Shown: positions 63,435 through 64,000 of the stretch, one piece after another
How positions within the stretch are numbered: position 1 is the stretch's first letter
Layout of the letters: every line of letters starts with the position of its first letter
NCBI GenBank assembly: GCA_003697105.1
Contig: RFFQ01000173.1
Span: forward strand, 1 to 64,000
Direction: 5' to 3'
DNA length: 64,000 nucleotides
From: Gemmatimonadota bacterium
GTDB taxonomy: Bacteria; 4572-55; J002
Translations under genes and position numbers: made by a program
Notes under the pieces: generated by a model
Told to the model about the DNA's origin: nothing
What the model saw: the letters and a program-made list of their open reading frames with translations, nothing else
The model's database searches: none

Positions 63435-64000
63435 ATGAAACAAATTCTGCGTATTGCTCTTATCATGGCGCTGTCCATGTTCGCTTGGGGGAGCGTATCT
63501 ATCGCGGTTGCCGCGGAGGATGATGCCGGTACGGATGGCGCGGCGTTTATGAAGGTTGCTTTGGGTGCGCGTCAAGCGGGAATGGGCGAAGCTTTTACCG
63601 GTCTGGCAGATGATGGCTATGCGATTCAGTATAACCCTGCGGGGATCGTGTTTATGGGTCGCTGGCGGCTTGATGCCGTCGGTAATCCGATGGTGCGGAA
63701 GTGGAACTGGGAATTTACCTTCATGCGCAACCAATGGATGGATGATACCAACCAGAATTATGTCGGGCTGGTACATCCCATGGGGGATTGGGCGCTTTCG
63801 CTCGGTGCCATCTATTTTGATGAAGGCTCCGTCGATGAACGGGATCGTATGGGGAATCTGACCGGTAGTAGCGCCAGTGCCTATGATGCCGTTCCATCGC
63901 TGGGGATTGCTTACCGGCTCAGCAAACATCTCGGGGTAGGTGTTACCGGACGGATGTTATACAGCAATATCGCGGACGAGACCGCTACCGGTTTCTCTGC
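63435..64000 (+). CDS. PorV/PorQ-like outer-membrane protein, 5' part
   Basis: An open frame from ATG 63435 (behind AGGAGG) runs past the window end, giving at least 188 residues. A signal peptide (LIMALSMFAWGSVSIAVAA) is followed by the hallmark GAAFMKVALGARQAGMGEAFTGLADDGYAIQYNPAGI, the N-terminal hatch of PorV/UPF0164-type outer-membrane barrels. Strands of the barrel follow. In Bacteroidota PorV shuttles type IX secretion cargo; in other phyla these proteins occur without the full system. It is co-directional with the preceding FlgD-CTD protein gene. Confidence 0.85.
   Translation, partial: MKQILRIALIMALSMFAWGSVSIAVAAEDDAGTDGAAFMKVALGARQAGMGEAFTGLADDGYAIQYNPAGIVFMGRWRLDAVGNPMVRKWNWEFTFMRNQWMDDTNQNYVGLVHPMGDWALSLGAIYFDEGSVDERDRMGNLTGSSASAYDAVPSLGIAYRLSKHLGVGVTGRMLYSNIADETATGFS

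Overview
The window is one gene-dense chromosomal segment of an uncultured-looking diderm (Gram-negative) bacterium. Supporting signs are many lipobox proteins, predicted outer-membrane barrels, a PorV-like protein, bactofilins and periplasmic murein enzymes. Nothing looks mobile: I saw no transposase, integrase, phage gene or CRISPR array. The PorV-like protein beside a large secreted protein with a FlgD-like C-terminal domain, the CGHYK variant in TrmD and a DUF6588-like protein point to the FCB side of the tree (Bacteroidota relatives and candidate phyla). However, the promoters are ordinary TTGACA-N17-TATAAT types with strong Shine-Dalgarno sites, unlike classical Bacteroidota. I would call it an FCB-like candidate phylum and cannot name it.

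Layout. 1-3.2 kb: 3' end of an rRNA operon (5S), ahcY on the minus strand, and a cyclic-2,3-diphosphoglycerate synthetase-like GTPase. 3.2-7.0 kb: an iron-type ABC importer (binding lipoprotein, double permease, ATPase). 7.1-12.0 kb: a tightly overlapping run menC-aroE-aroC-aroK-aroB-aroQ. 12.0-13.1 kb: a diheme cytochrome c with a small downstream ORF. 13.3-17.9 kb: a 1447-residue secreted protein with a long structured leader. 17.9-23.9 kb: a minus-strand operon of LytR_C-domain protein, TPR lipoprotein, DUF5683-like protein, propeller lipoprotein, purine nucleoside phosphorylase, accD and tRNA-Glu. 24-26.7 kb: folB-folK and a membrane Ser/Thr kinase. 26.7-34.2 kb: mltF and three surface or lipoprotein genes on the minus strand.

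34.3-43.3 kb is the most unusual block. It is a minus-strand operon running bactofilin - bactofilin - tsaD - gatC - gatA - giant TPR protein - a protein with two DnaA-type AAA+ modules and no DNA-binding domain - a small secreted protein. 43.4-47.3 kb: a murein-amidase-like protein, aroA and isochorismate synthase. 47.3-55.2 kb: a DUF6588-like protein, a 78-residue protein, an M32 carboxypeptidase, a membrane spermidine-synthase homologue, and an antiporter / 42-residue membrane peptide / trypsin-like lipoprotein set. 55.3-57.8 kb: rpsP-khpA-rimM-trmD-rplS. 57.8-59.0 kb: an MscS channel. 59.2-64.0 kb: a 1356-residue secreted repeat protein followed by a PorV-like gene cut by the window end.

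Functionally, two clusters together supply nearly the whole shikimate pathway (all but DAHP synthase) and two menaquinone steps (menF, menC), so chorismate synthesis and its quinone branch are co-organised. The strongest candidate for an undescribed system is the tandem-DnaA/TPR/bactofilin operon.
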